From positions 434,001-498,000 of the forward strand of contig NW_004457695.1 in the NCBI RefSeq assembly GCF_000203815.1: a stretch of DNA of 64,000 bases. The letters are read 5' to 3'. The stretch comes from Cavenderia fasciculata. Its lineage: Eukaryota > Evosea > Eumycetozoa > Acytosteliales > Cavenderiaceae. Under the pieces are notes generated by a model that made no database searches, was not told where the DNA came from, and was given only the letters and a program-made list of their open reading frames with translations. Positions 1 to 11,297 of this stretch are shown here, in pieces (position 1 is the stretch's first letter; every line of letters starts with the position of its first letter). A program made the translations under genes and the position numbers.

Positions 1-863
1 TTTTCAAATGCCATTTTGGTGAGGCGACGATGTGCCTCTTTGTGGGCATCTTTTACATTGCCTCTTCTGCATATAGTGAGAGTCAACAAACCACCTTCTA
101 TCATTCTCCTGCTCTTTAAAATATCCTTAATGGCATCCAAGGGTCTGAAAAATTTGTTACCTTTTAAAGTGTTCATGGTATCAAAGATGACTGCTCCATA
201 AAGTTTATCACTTGGATCCATTACTTTATCGGCATCACTAAATTTTTTTCTAATGTCACCCTGGCCAATGTTGATACCCATCTGGCGACGATATTTAGTT
301 TCCAGGTGTTTCTCTGAAACAACGTCGGTCGCAAAATTTTGACGTGGATCGATAAGAGCATTCAATATTGCTTGGGCTGTCATCAGCGAGGGAGAGTTTA
401 AAGAGACAAATGCACCATTCCTAGCTTCATCAGAGAGGCCTTCTATTAGACCACAAATACAATGGTTTTGGACACACTTGCATCGGTCGCCATAACTCTC
501 TGGCTTGTTCTTTTGAGATGGTGGTTCTATTTTGGTCCAGACTTTGATAAATTCATTGGATAGAATTGCCGGGTTTGGACAGGTTTGTCTCAATTCTTTC
601 TTATGTTTATGGTGGAAGAGGCTTGCACAACAATGGAGCAAACCATATTCATCATAGTCAGCTGCAGTTTTTAATTCGGGATTGTCTTTACATTTTATAG
701 ACTTTTTGTTGTGACCTTTTTCACCACAAACTGAGCATGTTACTTTTTTTCTAGAGATGTAGAAAAAATAGGTAGGGGAGAAAAAGTTTGTTAATAGTAT
801 CTTGAAAAAGTAAACATACATTTAAAATTATCGAAATTAATTAATTACTTACTTGGGAGGCAT
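1..863 (-). CDS. Partial zinc-knuckle (CCHC) protein, function unknown
   Basis: Two-exon gene that runs off the left edge. I place the ATG at 863. Exon 1 is 853-863, the intron (GTAAGT to CTCTAG) is 751-852, and exon 2 stays open from 750 to the edge, about 250 codons, which is unlikely by chance in AT-rich DNA. The N-terminus is basic (MPPKKK) and is followed by CSVCGEKGHN with a last Cys at residue 24, a C-x2-C-x4-H-x6-C zinc knuckle. A second cluster, CKCVQNHCIC, lies near residues 94-103. Further on, the segment EGGLLTLTICRRG looks like the late beta-strand of a Rossmann-type methyltransferase; that is only an impression. Zinc knuckles usually bind single-stranded nucleic acid. I do not recognise the family. 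It is divergent from the ankyrin gene to its right. Confidence 0.7.
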
Positions 864-1231
864 TTTTCTTAGATAATTAAAAACTACTTGATTATACTTG
901 GGTTGTGATTAAAGAATGGGGTTGGAATATTTAATTAAGAAGAAAGATAGATAAATAAAATTATTTGTTGTGTATAGAAAAATAAAAATAAAAGATCATT
1001 TTTTGATTGAACGTTATTCGATGGTCTTTTATAACAATCAGATGTATTTGTTTTTTTGAGAAATTAATTTTAAAACAGATAAAAAAAATAGAATATACTT
1101 CTTGGGTTTCTACAGGTACTAAAGTTTCAATCACAGAATATATATATAGTGTACGAGTACGAGTACGAGTACTAAAGTTTCCCTTTGTACCAAAGTTTCG
1201 ATTAGAGAATAGCTAGCGCAGTGCACAATAG
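864..1231. other. Divergent intergenic region with short direct repeats
   Basis: This 368 bp stretch separates the divergent starts at 863 (minus) and 1232 (plus). It holds GAGTAC three times in tandem (about 1153-1171), and the block AAAGTTTC followed by an ATTxxAGAGAAT-like tail twice (about 1121-1139 and 1192-1210). No RNA gene is visible. The repeats may be promoter elements of the ankyrin gene, but nothing proves it. Confidence 0.4.
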
Positions 1232-3460
1232 ATGATGACGACAACGACGATCATAGATCTATTAAGGATTCTTACAATTAGAAGTAGAATATTTAATCAA
1301 ATAGAACAACTATCACAACATGACCACAAACTATGCGAAGATTTGACAGAGATTATGAAAAGAAGGAAAACCTATGTCAAAGGTAAAAGTTTGGTTAGTT
1401 ATTATGGTCCTCTTGGTATGGTTGCTCGATTTGCAATGCCATGGAGCTTTGTCAAACATTATTTAAAGGGTCCACACTTGAACGATGACAACAAGAACCT
1501 ACGAGAACATGCAGTAAAGATCTACATGAAACATCCAAATGCAAATATCGAAACGTTGACCCATCTCACCACCACTGATCGATGGTTTGATGGTCATGTG
1601 ACATTGAATGAATATGATTTGGATGAAATTGTTGGTAATATGCGGTTGGATATACTGCAATTTATATATGACCGATACTATCAACCAACCAATACACAGA
1701 TGCCACTGTCAATTGAAACGTTTGACGGTGCTTGTAAAACAGGTAATCTTCAACTAGTCACATTCTTACACACCCATTCAAAGGAAGGGTGCACTTTTAA
1801 AGCCATGGATCATGCAGCAGGTAATGGGTCACTTGACATTGTACAATTCCTTCATACACATCGCACTGAAGGGTGCAGTCAAGGAGCCATCGATGATGCC
1901 TCGGGTGCTGGTCACTTAGAAATTGTAAAATATCTTTTTGAAAATAGACAAGAAGGTTGTACTAGTGATGCAATGGATTTGTAAGCATGATCATGATTCA
2001 ATCAAATGAAAAAACAGGTTATATTATTTTGTACACTAATATATTAATAAATAATTTCTTTTTTCTTTTTATTGTAGTGCATCTGAATTTGGACATATAG
2101 ATATTTTAGAATATCTTTTAGAACATAGTCAAGAAGGGTGTACTGAACTTGGAATGGATAGAGCTGCACGTGCCGGTAGATTGGATGTTATAAAATGGTT
2201 ACATTTAAATACTACTCAAGGATGTAGTTTTGAGGCCATGGACCAAGCTGCCACATTGGGGTATTTTGACATAGTCAAGTGGTTGCATGACCATAGGAGC
2301 GAGGGTTGCAGTACGGCTGCGATGGACTATGCATCAAAGAATCAACATTTCCAAATTGTTGAATGGTTAAACGAGAATCGTCTAGAAGGATCGACCGAGC
2401 TTGCTCTAGATTGGGCCGCCGAGAACGGGTCAATGGAAACAGTCCAATACCTTCATCAACACCGAACAGAGGGTGGATCGGAAAGAGCCATCGATTGGGC
2501 ATCCAAACAACATTTTGATATTGTCAAATTCTTTTATGAAAATAGAACTGAAAGATGTTCAAGTAATGCATTATTATGGTATGTCATATGTGACAAAACA
2601 AATACATTTAATACTTTATATTAAAATATATATTCCTTTCATTTGGTTATTTAGGGCATGTTCATGTGGTCAATTAGATATATTAAAATATTTATATTAC
2701 AAGGGTGAGGTAGAACACATGGTAATATCAGATGCTGCGATAGAGTATGGATGTCAGTCTGGTCATTTAGAGGTTGTACGATTTTTAGTTGAAACGGCAT
2801 CAATGACTATTACGAGTAAATGTGTTTCGTGGGCTGCTGGTTATGGCCATTTAGATATTATCATGTACTTGGACCAACACGAAAAACAAAATGGACAGCG
2901 ACATCAAGGATCCTTCACAACAGATGCTATGGTCGCAGCAGCTTCTGGTGGATGGCTATCAGTTGTAGAGTACCTACATTTTAATCGCACAGAAGGATGT
3001 ACATTCTCGGCCATGAACATGTCAATTTTAATGGGTCACGCTCCAGTATATGAATTCCTACACACCAATAGAACTGAAGGATGTGATGCACAGGCATTTG
3101 GATTTGCTTGTGAACAGGGTAATTTGGAAGCCGTACAGTTTCTCATTACCAACTACCTTGCTATTGTCCAATCAAAGAGGTCGTCCTATTCCATCCATTC
3201 AGCTGCCATCTCTGGATTCACTCAAGTAGTTCAGTTTGTCCTCCAGAATCTATCTTCCTCTCTAACCATTCCATCCACCACTGCCCAATCTGCACTAAAA
3301 AGAGGCTATCCAGATATTGTTGCATTGTTAAATCAATATTACCCTCCCATCGATCCCATCAAGACGGTTAGTGATTTTTTTTTTGGCAATAGAAGAAAAT
3401 ATTAAATGAATGATTTATTTATTTATAAATTTTATAAACTAGGGTGCCAAGAGTAAATAG
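1232..3460 (+). CDS. Ankyrin-repeat protein, dictyostelid NRTEGC type, four exons
   Basis: Exons 1232-1980, 2078-2578, 2655-3366 and 3443-3460 close to 659 residues. The ATG at 1232 opens MMTTTTIIDLLRILTIR. Residues about 8-110 form an N-terminal domain shared with the three other spliced ankyrin genes here: a helical start, YVKGKSLVSYYGPLG, then AMPWSFVKHYL and HPNANIETL. The rest is a long array of units of about 32 residues with the consensus AMDxAAxxGHLDIVxFLHxNRTEGC, which is the ankyrin helix-turn-helix pattern (GHL, V/I-V-x-F/Y-L). Introns 1 and 2 fall just after the Met-Asp/Leu-Trp part of a repeat. The last intron starts with the weaker GTTAGT; if it is retained the protein ends at 3405 after FFFGNRRKY. 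No signal peptide or membrane segment is seen. Ankyrin arrays bind proteins; the partner is unknown. Confidence 0.85.
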
Positions 3461-3585
3461 ATTGGAATAATTGGAATAATTGGAATAGTTGGAATATATA
3501 TATTGGTGAAAGGAGATTCTCTATTTAGAGGTGATGATATATATATATAATTTATATAAACATATATTGTTAATTATTATTATTA

Positions 3586-3973
3586 TTATTTACCACCAAT
3601 ATCAATGTCAATGTCAATGTCAATATTATTTCCTTTGCCACCACCCTTTCCACCACCACCGCCACCACCACCTCCACCCTTGCCACCCTTTCCACCACCA
3701 CCACCACCAGAGTTGTGTTTGTTGGCCACATCCATTCCAGCTTGCATATCAGACACACCATCAGCAATATAGGAAACATGTCTGCTTCCTCCAAATTGCT
3801 TTGATGGGTAAGAGAGTTGTGTAAGAGATTCTAAAATATAAAGAAAGAAAGAAATAATAGAGAGAAAGAAGGAAAGAAAGAGAGAGAAAGAGAGAGATAG
3901 TGAGAGTTTGTTAATAATAGTAATAGTAATACTATTATATTTATCTTATTGGTTTGTATATACTGAATAACAT
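3586..3973 (-). CDS. Small Gly/Lys-rich protein with a 10-nt first exon (copy A)
   Basis: Exon 1 is only 10 nt (3964-3973, ATG TTA TTC A). The intron 3831-3963 runs from GTATAT to ATTTTAG, and exon 2 is 3586-3830. The joined frame gives 84 residues starting MLFKSLTQLSYPSKQFGG. The middle has DMQAGMDVANKHN, then a Gly/Lys-rich tract of about 30 residues, four Ile-Asp pairs and a GGK end. Copies B (4533-4809) and C (13735-14025) share the start sequence and the same split after the third codon. The M-h-F-x-S-[IL]-[ST]-x-[IL] start resembles the D. discoideum hssA/2C/7E small Gly/Ser-rich family as I remember it; those are developmentally expressed and of unclear function. No signal peptide is evident. 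Confidence 0.75.
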
Positions 3974-4036
3974 TCTTATTTAAATTATCTTTATCAATGA
4001 ATGAGATGATATTAAAAAGTGACAAGGAAATACTCT

Positions 4037-4044
4037 TATTTATA
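4037..4044 (-). promoter_or_regulatory. TATA box of small Gly-rich gene A
   Basis: TATAAATA on the minus strand, about 64-71 bp upstream of the ATG at 3973. The third paralogue at 13735 has the same octamer at a similar distance. Confidence 0.5.
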
Positions 4045-4532
4045 GTTGATTGTTGAGTGTGATGAATGATTGGATTCTATTTATTTTATTTTATTTTTTT
4101 ATCTAGAGGTTTTATTAACTTTTATTGGTAAAAGTCAGTATGTCTAGTTTTTACATTCATACCTTTCTCATTGTCGTCATCAGTGTACAGCTTAAATCAT
4201 GGGCTGTCTTCATTCAATGACCTCTATTTTTATTGGTGAATTCCTGAATCTCTAGATCTATAAACCTTTTTCCCAAAACCAATACCATTTTATTAATAAA
4301 AATCATGGTCCCCTTTTTTTTTTTATTATTTATTTTAAATCATTTAAATGGATGATCATATGACCTATCCAATCTTGTACTCTACTCTATTTTTTTACAT
4401 ATGTTCTAGAATTAATGAATAATAAATTGTTGTTGTATATATTTTATTCATTAAAGGAATGATGATCATCATATCCAATTTTGGATGTGGATATTGAGTT
4501 GGTAGTATGAGGAGGAACCATTTATGATTGAT
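4045..4532. other. Intergenic region between small Gly-rich genes A and B
   Basis: About 490 bp between copy A's promoter and the end of copy B, AT-rich with T-runs. The only item of note is a 26-codon frame at 4140-4220 on the plus strand, discussed in the findings. No RNA gene seen. Confidence 0.4.
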
Positions 4533-4809
4533 TTATGGTTTACCTCCAGCAGCTCCCTTTCCTTTTCCTCCATTACCTCCTTTACCACCCTTTCCAGTTC
4601 CTCTTGTTTTGGCTACATCATTAAATGCTTGAAGTGAATCATGTGAAAATTCATCCATTGTTTCAAAGGTACGACTTCCAATTGATGGGTTAGCAAGATG
4701 TGTAAGTGATTCTAGAAAAAAAAAAAAGAAAACAAGAGAGAGAGAGAAAGGAATTGAATATTATTATTCTATTAGTTTGAAAAAGAATAAAATATTTACT
4801 GTATAACAT
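4533..4809 (-). CDS. Small Gly/Lys-rich protein with a 10-nt first exon (copy B)
   Basis: Exon 1 is 4800-4809 (ATG TTA TAC A), the intron 4712-4799 runs from GTAAAT to TTTCTAG, and exon 2 is 4533-4711. The spliced frame gives 62 residues: MLYKSLTHLANPSIGSR, then a short acidic middle (MDEFSHDSLQAFNDVAKTR), then repeated GKGG units and the end AAGGKP. It aligns with copy A along its length: start, -SR- after the Pro, LQAxxDVA, then Gly/Lys. It is in the same orientation as copy A, about 560 bp upstream of it, so the two look like a tandem duplicate. The gene is too short and too split to be found by simple ORF length; the shared split and homology are the support. Confidence 0.75.
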
Positions 4810-5083
4810 TTTGTTTTTTTTTTAGAAAATTAAAGATAGTATAAGTATTTGATTGATTTGATTGAAAAATAATTAATTGAATTTGATGATGATTATAAAT
4901 GAACCTAAAATCAATGTTTAAATAGTAAAGGGTTCCCAACCAAATAATATGAATATCGTAATTACTATTCTGTAAATACGACTTTTTATGTAAAAGATTG
5001 GTTTTGTTTTCTTAAAACCAATCAACCAACCACACCCACACACTAAATATAAATATATATACAACCGAGTGGTACATATGATA

Positions 5084-5124
<41 letters not shown>

Positions 5125-5524
5125 AATGTCGATTGGAATCTTATTTTCTACTTTTAGAATTTGTAAAAAATACGGATAGTATGAATAGATATTAATACCC
5201 GCGAATAATACTATACTATACTATCTTTTCATTTGTTCATGTTCATCAACTAGTAAAATTGAATAATCATTCTTCTTCTTCTTCCTCCTCCAATCGGCAG
5301 TCAATGACCAAGTGAATGAATGTATGAATATTGTACTTGATTAATCAAGATTGATTCCCCATCCAACAAGTATGAATGTATTAAATGACTTTTTTTTTTG
5401 TACTACCCTACCTCCATAATTAATAATAATAATAATAATGGAAATAATTAAAGAATGATTTGTGGATTAATATTAATTTTCTGATTCTGATTTATTTGTT
5501 ACCTCTATTCGATAATTCATATTG
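4810..5524. other. Intergenic region with simple repeats
   Basis: Promoter side of copy B and 3' side of the PXMP4-like gene. It holds a (GAT)n microsatellite at 5084-5124, a (CTT)n tract near 5272-5290 and several A/T runs. I see no coding frame or RNA gene. Confidence 0.4.
5084..5124. repeat. (GAT)n microsatellite
   Basis: About 13 perfect ATG/GAT trinucleotide units in a non-coding stretch. Confidence 0.9.
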
Positions 5525-6488
5525 TTATAATTTTAATTTAGCCAATATATTATCCAGTGATAATTGTGGGAATTTCCAACTGGTGGCTATAGAAATAAGA
5601 ATAACAAGAATGATGGGTGAGAATTTTCTATCTTCCTGAGGCAACATTGGCCCAGAATCTGATTTGTGATATAGATATGTCATGGTTCCCATAAATGATG
5701 AATTTAATGTATCTGGTTCATATTCTGTTAAATATAAAATCAATGCTCTAACAAAAAAAAAGAAAGAAAGTAAACATTAATTGAAATGTTAAATCATCAT
5801 TGGTACCCTTTGTTATATATATGTTTATACATATATATGTTTATACATACAATGTTACACCTGCAAATATTCTAAAACCTTGTGGAGTTGTAGTTGAAAG
5901 TTGTTGTGGAATGATATTACGTTTTACTCCACTCTGGATGATACCAATCAATGCACGTGCAAAGAGGTATAGAACGATTTGATTATTGACACTGCCACTC
6001 GTAGACTTGCTGTCTCCAAATGCTACATAACCACCAATGAAACCGGCAACCAATGAATCAATGCCTCCCTTGATACCAATATTTCGAAATATACAACAAA
6101 TACTCTTATAAATGCCAACAAACAATCCAAGATTTCTACCATGAAAGAACATTTGTTTAATTACAAATTTTACTCTTGATGTTAATCTAAAAAAAAAGAA
6201 AAGAAAGAATAGGAATAAAATTGATTCGTTAGTTTCATTTCCCTCATCCTTCCATCTCTTCTATTCTATTCTCATCAATCACACATACTTTGGATCTCTA
6301 AATATAGCAGCATAAATGACAGCTTGAAATATATAAGGTATTCTAATTCTTACACCTGTCAAGATACCATTCCGTAATCCTCTTATTGCACTCAATATAC
6401 AATCCGAGTGTAGATATCTATGTTTATTCAAATGGTGGTATAAATCTATTATTGGTATTGATGATACATCTTTGTTATTACTATCCAT
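5525..6488 (-). CDS. pxmp4: Peroxisomal membrane protein 4 (PMP24) homologue
   Basis: Three exons, 6289-6488, 5851-6186 and 5525-5747, joined in phase to 252 residues. Diagnostic matches to PXMP4/PMP24 (Tim17/22/23 superfamily) are HRYLHSDCILSAIRGLRNG near the N-terminus, GGIDSLVAGFIGGYVAFGD in the middle, NNQIVLYLFARAL after it, and EYEPDTLNSSFMGTMTYLY late in the protein, where animal PXMP4 has EYHxxxLQxSLQSSMTYLY. Gly-rich hydrophobic segments fit several membrane spans in the peroxisomal membrane. The family is usually about 212 residues; this one has a longer C-terminus with another hydrophobic stretch (IILVILISIATSW). Both introns start with GTATGT. The exact role of PXMP4 in peroxisomes is not settled even in animals. 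Confidence 0.88.
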
Positions 6489-6531
6489 CTCTCTCCTTCT
6501 ATCTATATATATATATGTTTGTGTTGGGTGT

Positions 6532-6562
<31 letters not shown>

Positions 6563-6963
6563 CGTCAAGTTGAGTTGTAAAAGTATTGTATTGTATCTGA
6601 TTGAAAACAACTAACTCTGTCTCTTTCTCTCTTTGTCTCTAGCTACTTGTTGTAAAATGAATTTGAATGGATCTGTTTGTTTGTTTCGACTCGTCACACC
6701 TTTCCTTTTTCAGATATATACGAATAAAAGATGCTATTGCTAGTTTATCAAACTACTCTGAGTGAAAAAACGAATGATAAAAAAATATCTGTTTTTATAT
6801 TGTGTAAATCGTTTGTTTGTTTGTTTGTTTACTAAAAAGTATTAATACTAACACAGTAATGGGGTACTAGTATGGTTATTATTATTTGTAGGATTTAAAT
6901 TAAAAATAATATTATATTTATTATTATTTGATTGATATTTGATTCTTTTCATTTCTTTTCTTT
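6489..6963. other. Intergenic region with a GAT microsatellite
   Basis: Upstream side of the PXMP4-like gene and 3' side of the RING-H2 gene. A (GAT)n run lies at 6531-6561 and a (TTTG)n run near 6809-6832. Nothing else recognised. Confidence 0.4.
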
Positions 6964-8664
6964 TTACATTTGACTATCATAAGTTTGAACTAGTGTAGTC
7001 ATTTCTATACCATCTCCATCTTGTTGTTGTTGTTGTTGATCAACACTTGTCGGATTATTATTATTATTATTGGATGAAGTAGCAGGAGTTGTTGTTGGAG
7101 TAGGAGTAGTATCAATATCACGTTTACAAAACGGACATGACTTGTTTTGAATGAGCCAACGATCGATACAATTGAGATGATAGTGATGTTTGCATGGAAG
7201 GATTCTAATCTTTTCACCGTCGACATAGTCGGTGAGACAGATGGCACAGCTGCAATCGTCGTTTGGCAGGACGCCAGTCTTGAACTTTTTAGTGGACAAC
7301 TTGCGAAGCATTGTATCGGTCGCTCCACGACTGTCTCCCATTCCACCGGCTGCACCCCCTCCTCCAGCCGCCTGAACCATCTCTATATGTACACCCAACC
7401 TCATCAATGAAAATATACAAGAACAACAACAGAATAACATTGCCAATGATGCTATCACTATTTGAAAAATAACTACAGAATATGATACCCAAAATAAATA
7501 TGGTGCTGATGATGTCTAAAGTATAGAAAGGAATAATTAAATTAAAGTTAATATAATCAAAATATTTGTTTACTTTTGTATAACATACACAAGTATCATG
7601 AGCACGAGCTTTAAAAGTACAAACTATGCCAACGATGAACCAAGTGATCCAAGAACAACTGAGTACATTGTGAAGGTTTCTAAATATTAATTGGACACGA
7701 GCCACCTCTGGTGATGGTTGTCCATTGTCATCCTGAGTGGGTAGCTTCAAAAGAAGGAATAAAAAGTTTAAAACAAGACCAGTCTGAATGACCACTTGTC
7801 CAATCGACCAATTGTGCAATGGTTCATCACACCCATGTTTCCAATCCATTGCCAATGCAATAACAAGTACCAATGATACAGGGAATAAATATAATATACA
7901 TAAAAATAATAATCGTCTAAACCAAACGTATATAATAAATCAATGTTAATAACCAACTATTACAATGCTGAATATAACTTATATCATTCATTTTTAACAT
8001 ACTTGAGTATACTATAAAAGGTTAAAGGTCTAGACAACTCATTTTGAATAAATAATATATTTTGTGCCTCTAATCCAATCTCATTGCTTAATTCATCTTC
8101 ATTATCACCATCACCAGGATTATTATTATTATTACCATCATCATCATCATTTATATTAATTGCAATGTTTTCTGGTTGTTGTGAAGAATCTTCGTTATTA
8201 TTATTAAAGTTATAGTTATTATTATTGTTGTTAGTTGTAGTTGATGTAGATGATGTCGATGTTGAAGTAGTTGTTGTAGATGTAGATGTAGTTGATATCA
8301 ATTTAGGAGATATGATAGGTGAATTATTACTAATACTAGGACTAGTACCCTTTCTTGATATATTCTTTTTATGATTAGATAATTTAATTTCTTCTTCTTG
8401 CTCCTTTTCCTTTTCCTCTTCTAATTGAACCTCTTTGAGTAGTAATGATTGTTCATATTGTAATCGTTCATTCTCTAGATATTCATTCTCTTCATCACTA
8501 TCATATTCACCTTTGATAGTACCAAGTCTTCTTGTCCTCGTATCATTATTATTATTCTGATTAGTATTCTGATTATTATTGAGTTGTTCTTCTAGATCTT
8601 CTTCATCACTAGTTGATATATTTGATAGTCTTGTAAACTTTGATTTTATTCTTGGTTTCCTCAT
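6964..8664 (-). CDS. Multi-pass membrane RING-H2 E3 ubiquitin ligase
   Basis: Exons 8003-8664, 7589-7916 and 6964-7515 close to 513 residues. The first 200 or so residues are soluble, acidic, and rich in poly-Asn, Ser/Thr and Glu. Exon 2 begins with a hydrophobic span ([19 protein letters not shown]), then [14 protein letters not shown] and two more spans; the start of exon 3 gives a fourth ([18 protein letters not shown]). A RING-H2 follows: [19 protein letters not shown], then HHYH, CIDRW and CPFC. This order (HNW motif, three or four spans, TSSAPYLFW, a KFKTG linker and RING-H2 after LPNDDCSC) matches the plant At1g12760/At4g11680-type membrane E3s. The C-terminus is again Thr/Asn/Gln-rich. 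It probably ubiquitinates proteins at an endomembrane; the substrate is unknown. Confidence 0.85.
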
Positions 8665-9020
8665 CTTCTAACTCCCTCTATCTCTTCTATCTCTTCTTCT
8701 CTACACAACCTTCCACATCTATAGAGAGAATACAGCAGTTGCACTAACTAATTTATCTCTTTATCGTTGTGGAAAATGAAATATATATTTAAATAAATAA
8801 TATGAAAGTGAGCAGTAGTTTTTTAAAATAGATTGTGACTCTTGCTGACAGGACCATCCAGATGTTTTTAATTTTAGATTAGATTCACAATGAATATTAT
8901 TATATTAATATTATCTTTGGGGAGTCAGTTATGATCGGGGGAATAAATATCCAGATCTTGTTGACAATGAATGAATGTAGAAACCAGCATCATATTGTCG
9001 AACTATCATATTCATCTTGT

Positions 9021-9046
9021 GGAGAGAGAGAGAGAGAGAGAGAGAG
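9021..9046. repeat. (GA)n microsatellite
   Basis: About 13 GA units immediately before the inverted-repeat element at 9060-9128. Confidence 0.9.
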
Positions 9047-9059
9047 GGGTTAATTTAGA

Positions 9060-9128
9060 CTTCTAGAAAGAAACCATGGTCCATCGTCCAGAACCGAGGT
9101 AGTTACCTCAAACAAGAGTATCTAGAAG
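9060..9128. other. Inverted-repeat element, possible small structured RNA
   Basis: An 8-bp perfect inverted repeat closes the element (CTTCTAGA at 9060-9067, TCTAGAAG at 9121-9128). Inside is a perfect 6-bp hairpin, GAGGTA-GT-TACCTC (9096-9109), and a CCATGG palindrome near 9074. Size and closing stem recall dictyostelid class I RNAs, but I do not find their conserved CTTACAGCAA-type motif, so the identity is open. Confidence 0.25.
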
Positions 9129-11297
9129 AGAACGACCAACCAATACGAAAATATTCCCGCGGGAAACTCAGATGATGAGATTGGCTATGAGAGGAGAGCC
9201 TATGTTTTTTGTTTTGTTTTTTTTTTTTTTTTTTAATTTTTTGGGGCTGGAAGCTCTCTCTTCGTCCTAGCCAAAACGAATCTCCCTCCACATTCTTTTT
9301 TCTCTATTACTACTAATCGCTTGTGACACCTCATCTATCTATCTCTCTATCTCTCTTTTATATATCTACTTTTCTTTCTTCTATATATATTTATATTTAT
9401 GTAAGTGTCTAGAGAACAACAACAACCAGAATAATCAAAATAAGCAATCACCATCACTTTTGTTTTAGTTTAAGTTTTAGTTATAGTTAGTTATATGTTC
9501 GACACAATTGTTTAATTGTATATAAATATATAATGTCGGCGGGGGACATAAAGAAAGAGTAACAAGTTGGGATGAGCAAGAGAATGAAAGAAATGGATCT
9601 GGGTAATACTCCTTCTGCCAGAATCTACCAACTACCCCCCCTTTAATCATCATGTGGGGGGCATCCCCATTTTGTTTAATTTTTTTCGTGTGTTGACCAC
9701 AAGATGTGTTGTGATCAGTGAATCGACTCTTAACTCCCACCACACACCCTCAAATACCATTGCTGTCTTTTCACAACAGCTGATCTGCTACCACAGTCAT
9801 CATCATGATCAGTTGTATTCCGCACTGTTTCTCAATCGATTTATAGTAGAGTCAATTGAAACCACAACCATTCATTCAAAGTATTACCCTTTGCCAATCA
9901 GATAACACACATATAACAACTTTATAGTTTAGTATAGTACCATCACCAACCTCTTAATTTCATAGCAAATAGTTTAAAGAGAAAAAGTTCGTTTTCTTTG
10001 CGGCATTCGCTCTCTGCTTTTTTTTTTTTTTTTTTTCATTTTCAACTTCAAAGTTTGGTCCTCGTCTCACAAACAGATTTTTTTTGATGACACAACAGCA
10101 AGCAACGGGAGAGAGAAGTTTGATGGCTCGGAATGGATCTCCCCCAAAAATAATCTTGTCTAGTTTAATAGAATCTTTTTTTTTTTATTCCCTTCCTCGT
10201 TCGTCCTATTAAAAAAAACCTCTTCATTCAAAGCCTTTACGCACACCATTGTAAAAACATAATAATAGCATCAGTAACTTAAAAGAAGAAGAAAGAAGAG
10301 GAATCAGGGCAATAATCTCCAACCATCCCGACTTTTGATCAAAGATAGTAAAAAATCAATCAATCAATCAAATATAGAGAGTTGACATATTTATCTTCAC
10401 ATTAAAATTTAACCACACCCTCCTCCCTCTCTTTCCCCATCAATCATCAAACAACTTCTGCATCATCATTTTTTTTTCTTCATTCATTCATTCATTTCAC
10501 AATCAATCAATCACGAACCAACTAAAACTAAACTCGAATACAGATACATACATACCAATATAAGTTTTGTAAGAAGGATCTATATAGATATATTATTATT
10601 TTGTTGACAGTAGCAGCAGCGGTTTTGAAAGATCTAAAACAAACTTGAAGATCAGATAAACAAGACTCTTGATTTTTGTTGTTGTTTTTTTTTACATATT
10701 GTAATCTACATTGTCATTCATACCCATAGTCTCTCTCTCCTCTCTCTTTCTTTCTCTATAATGTACACATATAACTTTGTTACTAATTATCTTATCTCTT
10801 CCTTTACTTTATATACAGATTGAAAAAAAAAAAACTAAAAAAAACAAAAAAGACAACTCTCCTCTACTTTAGGATAAATAATAATAATAATTAATCTTCA
10901 TCAAAAACTTTAGTTTAGTTACTCATTTATCATAATAATAGTAATAATAATAATAATCTTTTTTCTTTTTTATAATCATATACCTACCTACTGTTGTTAA
11001 AATAACTGTACATTTTTCACACAACATATAATCAATCATCTCTCTTCTTTTTAAAACATACTTATAATAACTAATCATCTCTATCAATACCTACCCTTTT
11101 AAATATATATTTTAATTACAATATATACCCTTTCCAACCTCTAATTTGCTTTCAATTTATTTAATTGTATAACAACTCTACATTACACAGTATACACATT
11201 ATATAAATATTTATTTCCGTCAACAACAACAACCTATCATATTTTTCCCTTTTACAACTTACATACTTACAAACAACAACAACAACAATAATAAGAA

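Larger units (their letters stand above)
8665..11297. other. Long divergent intergenic region / leader of eIF4E
   Basis: 2.6 kb without a credible protein gene between the minus-strand start at 8664 and the eIF4E ATG at 11298. It contains a (GA)n run at 9021-9046, T-tracts at about 9212-9234 and 10018-10037, many CAAT/CAAC repeats, and (CAA)n just before the eIF4E ATG. A 69-nt foldable element at 9060-9128 is listed separately. No tRNA T-loop signature was seen on either strand. Confidence 0.4.

Noticed and set aside
1-750. Zinc knuckle as sign of a retroelement Gag
   Set aside because: The gene has an intron near its start, and I see no protease, reverse transcriptase or terminal repeats in the visible part.
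9654-9905. 83-codon open frame in the gap before eIF4E
   Set aside because: It starts at GTG, not ATG, has no domain pattern, and its residues look like translated T/C-rich low complexity.
8665-11297. Search for tRNA or 5S genes in the long gap
   Set aside because: No T-loop (GGTTCRANYCC), A-box or cloverleaf pairing found on either strand by eye.
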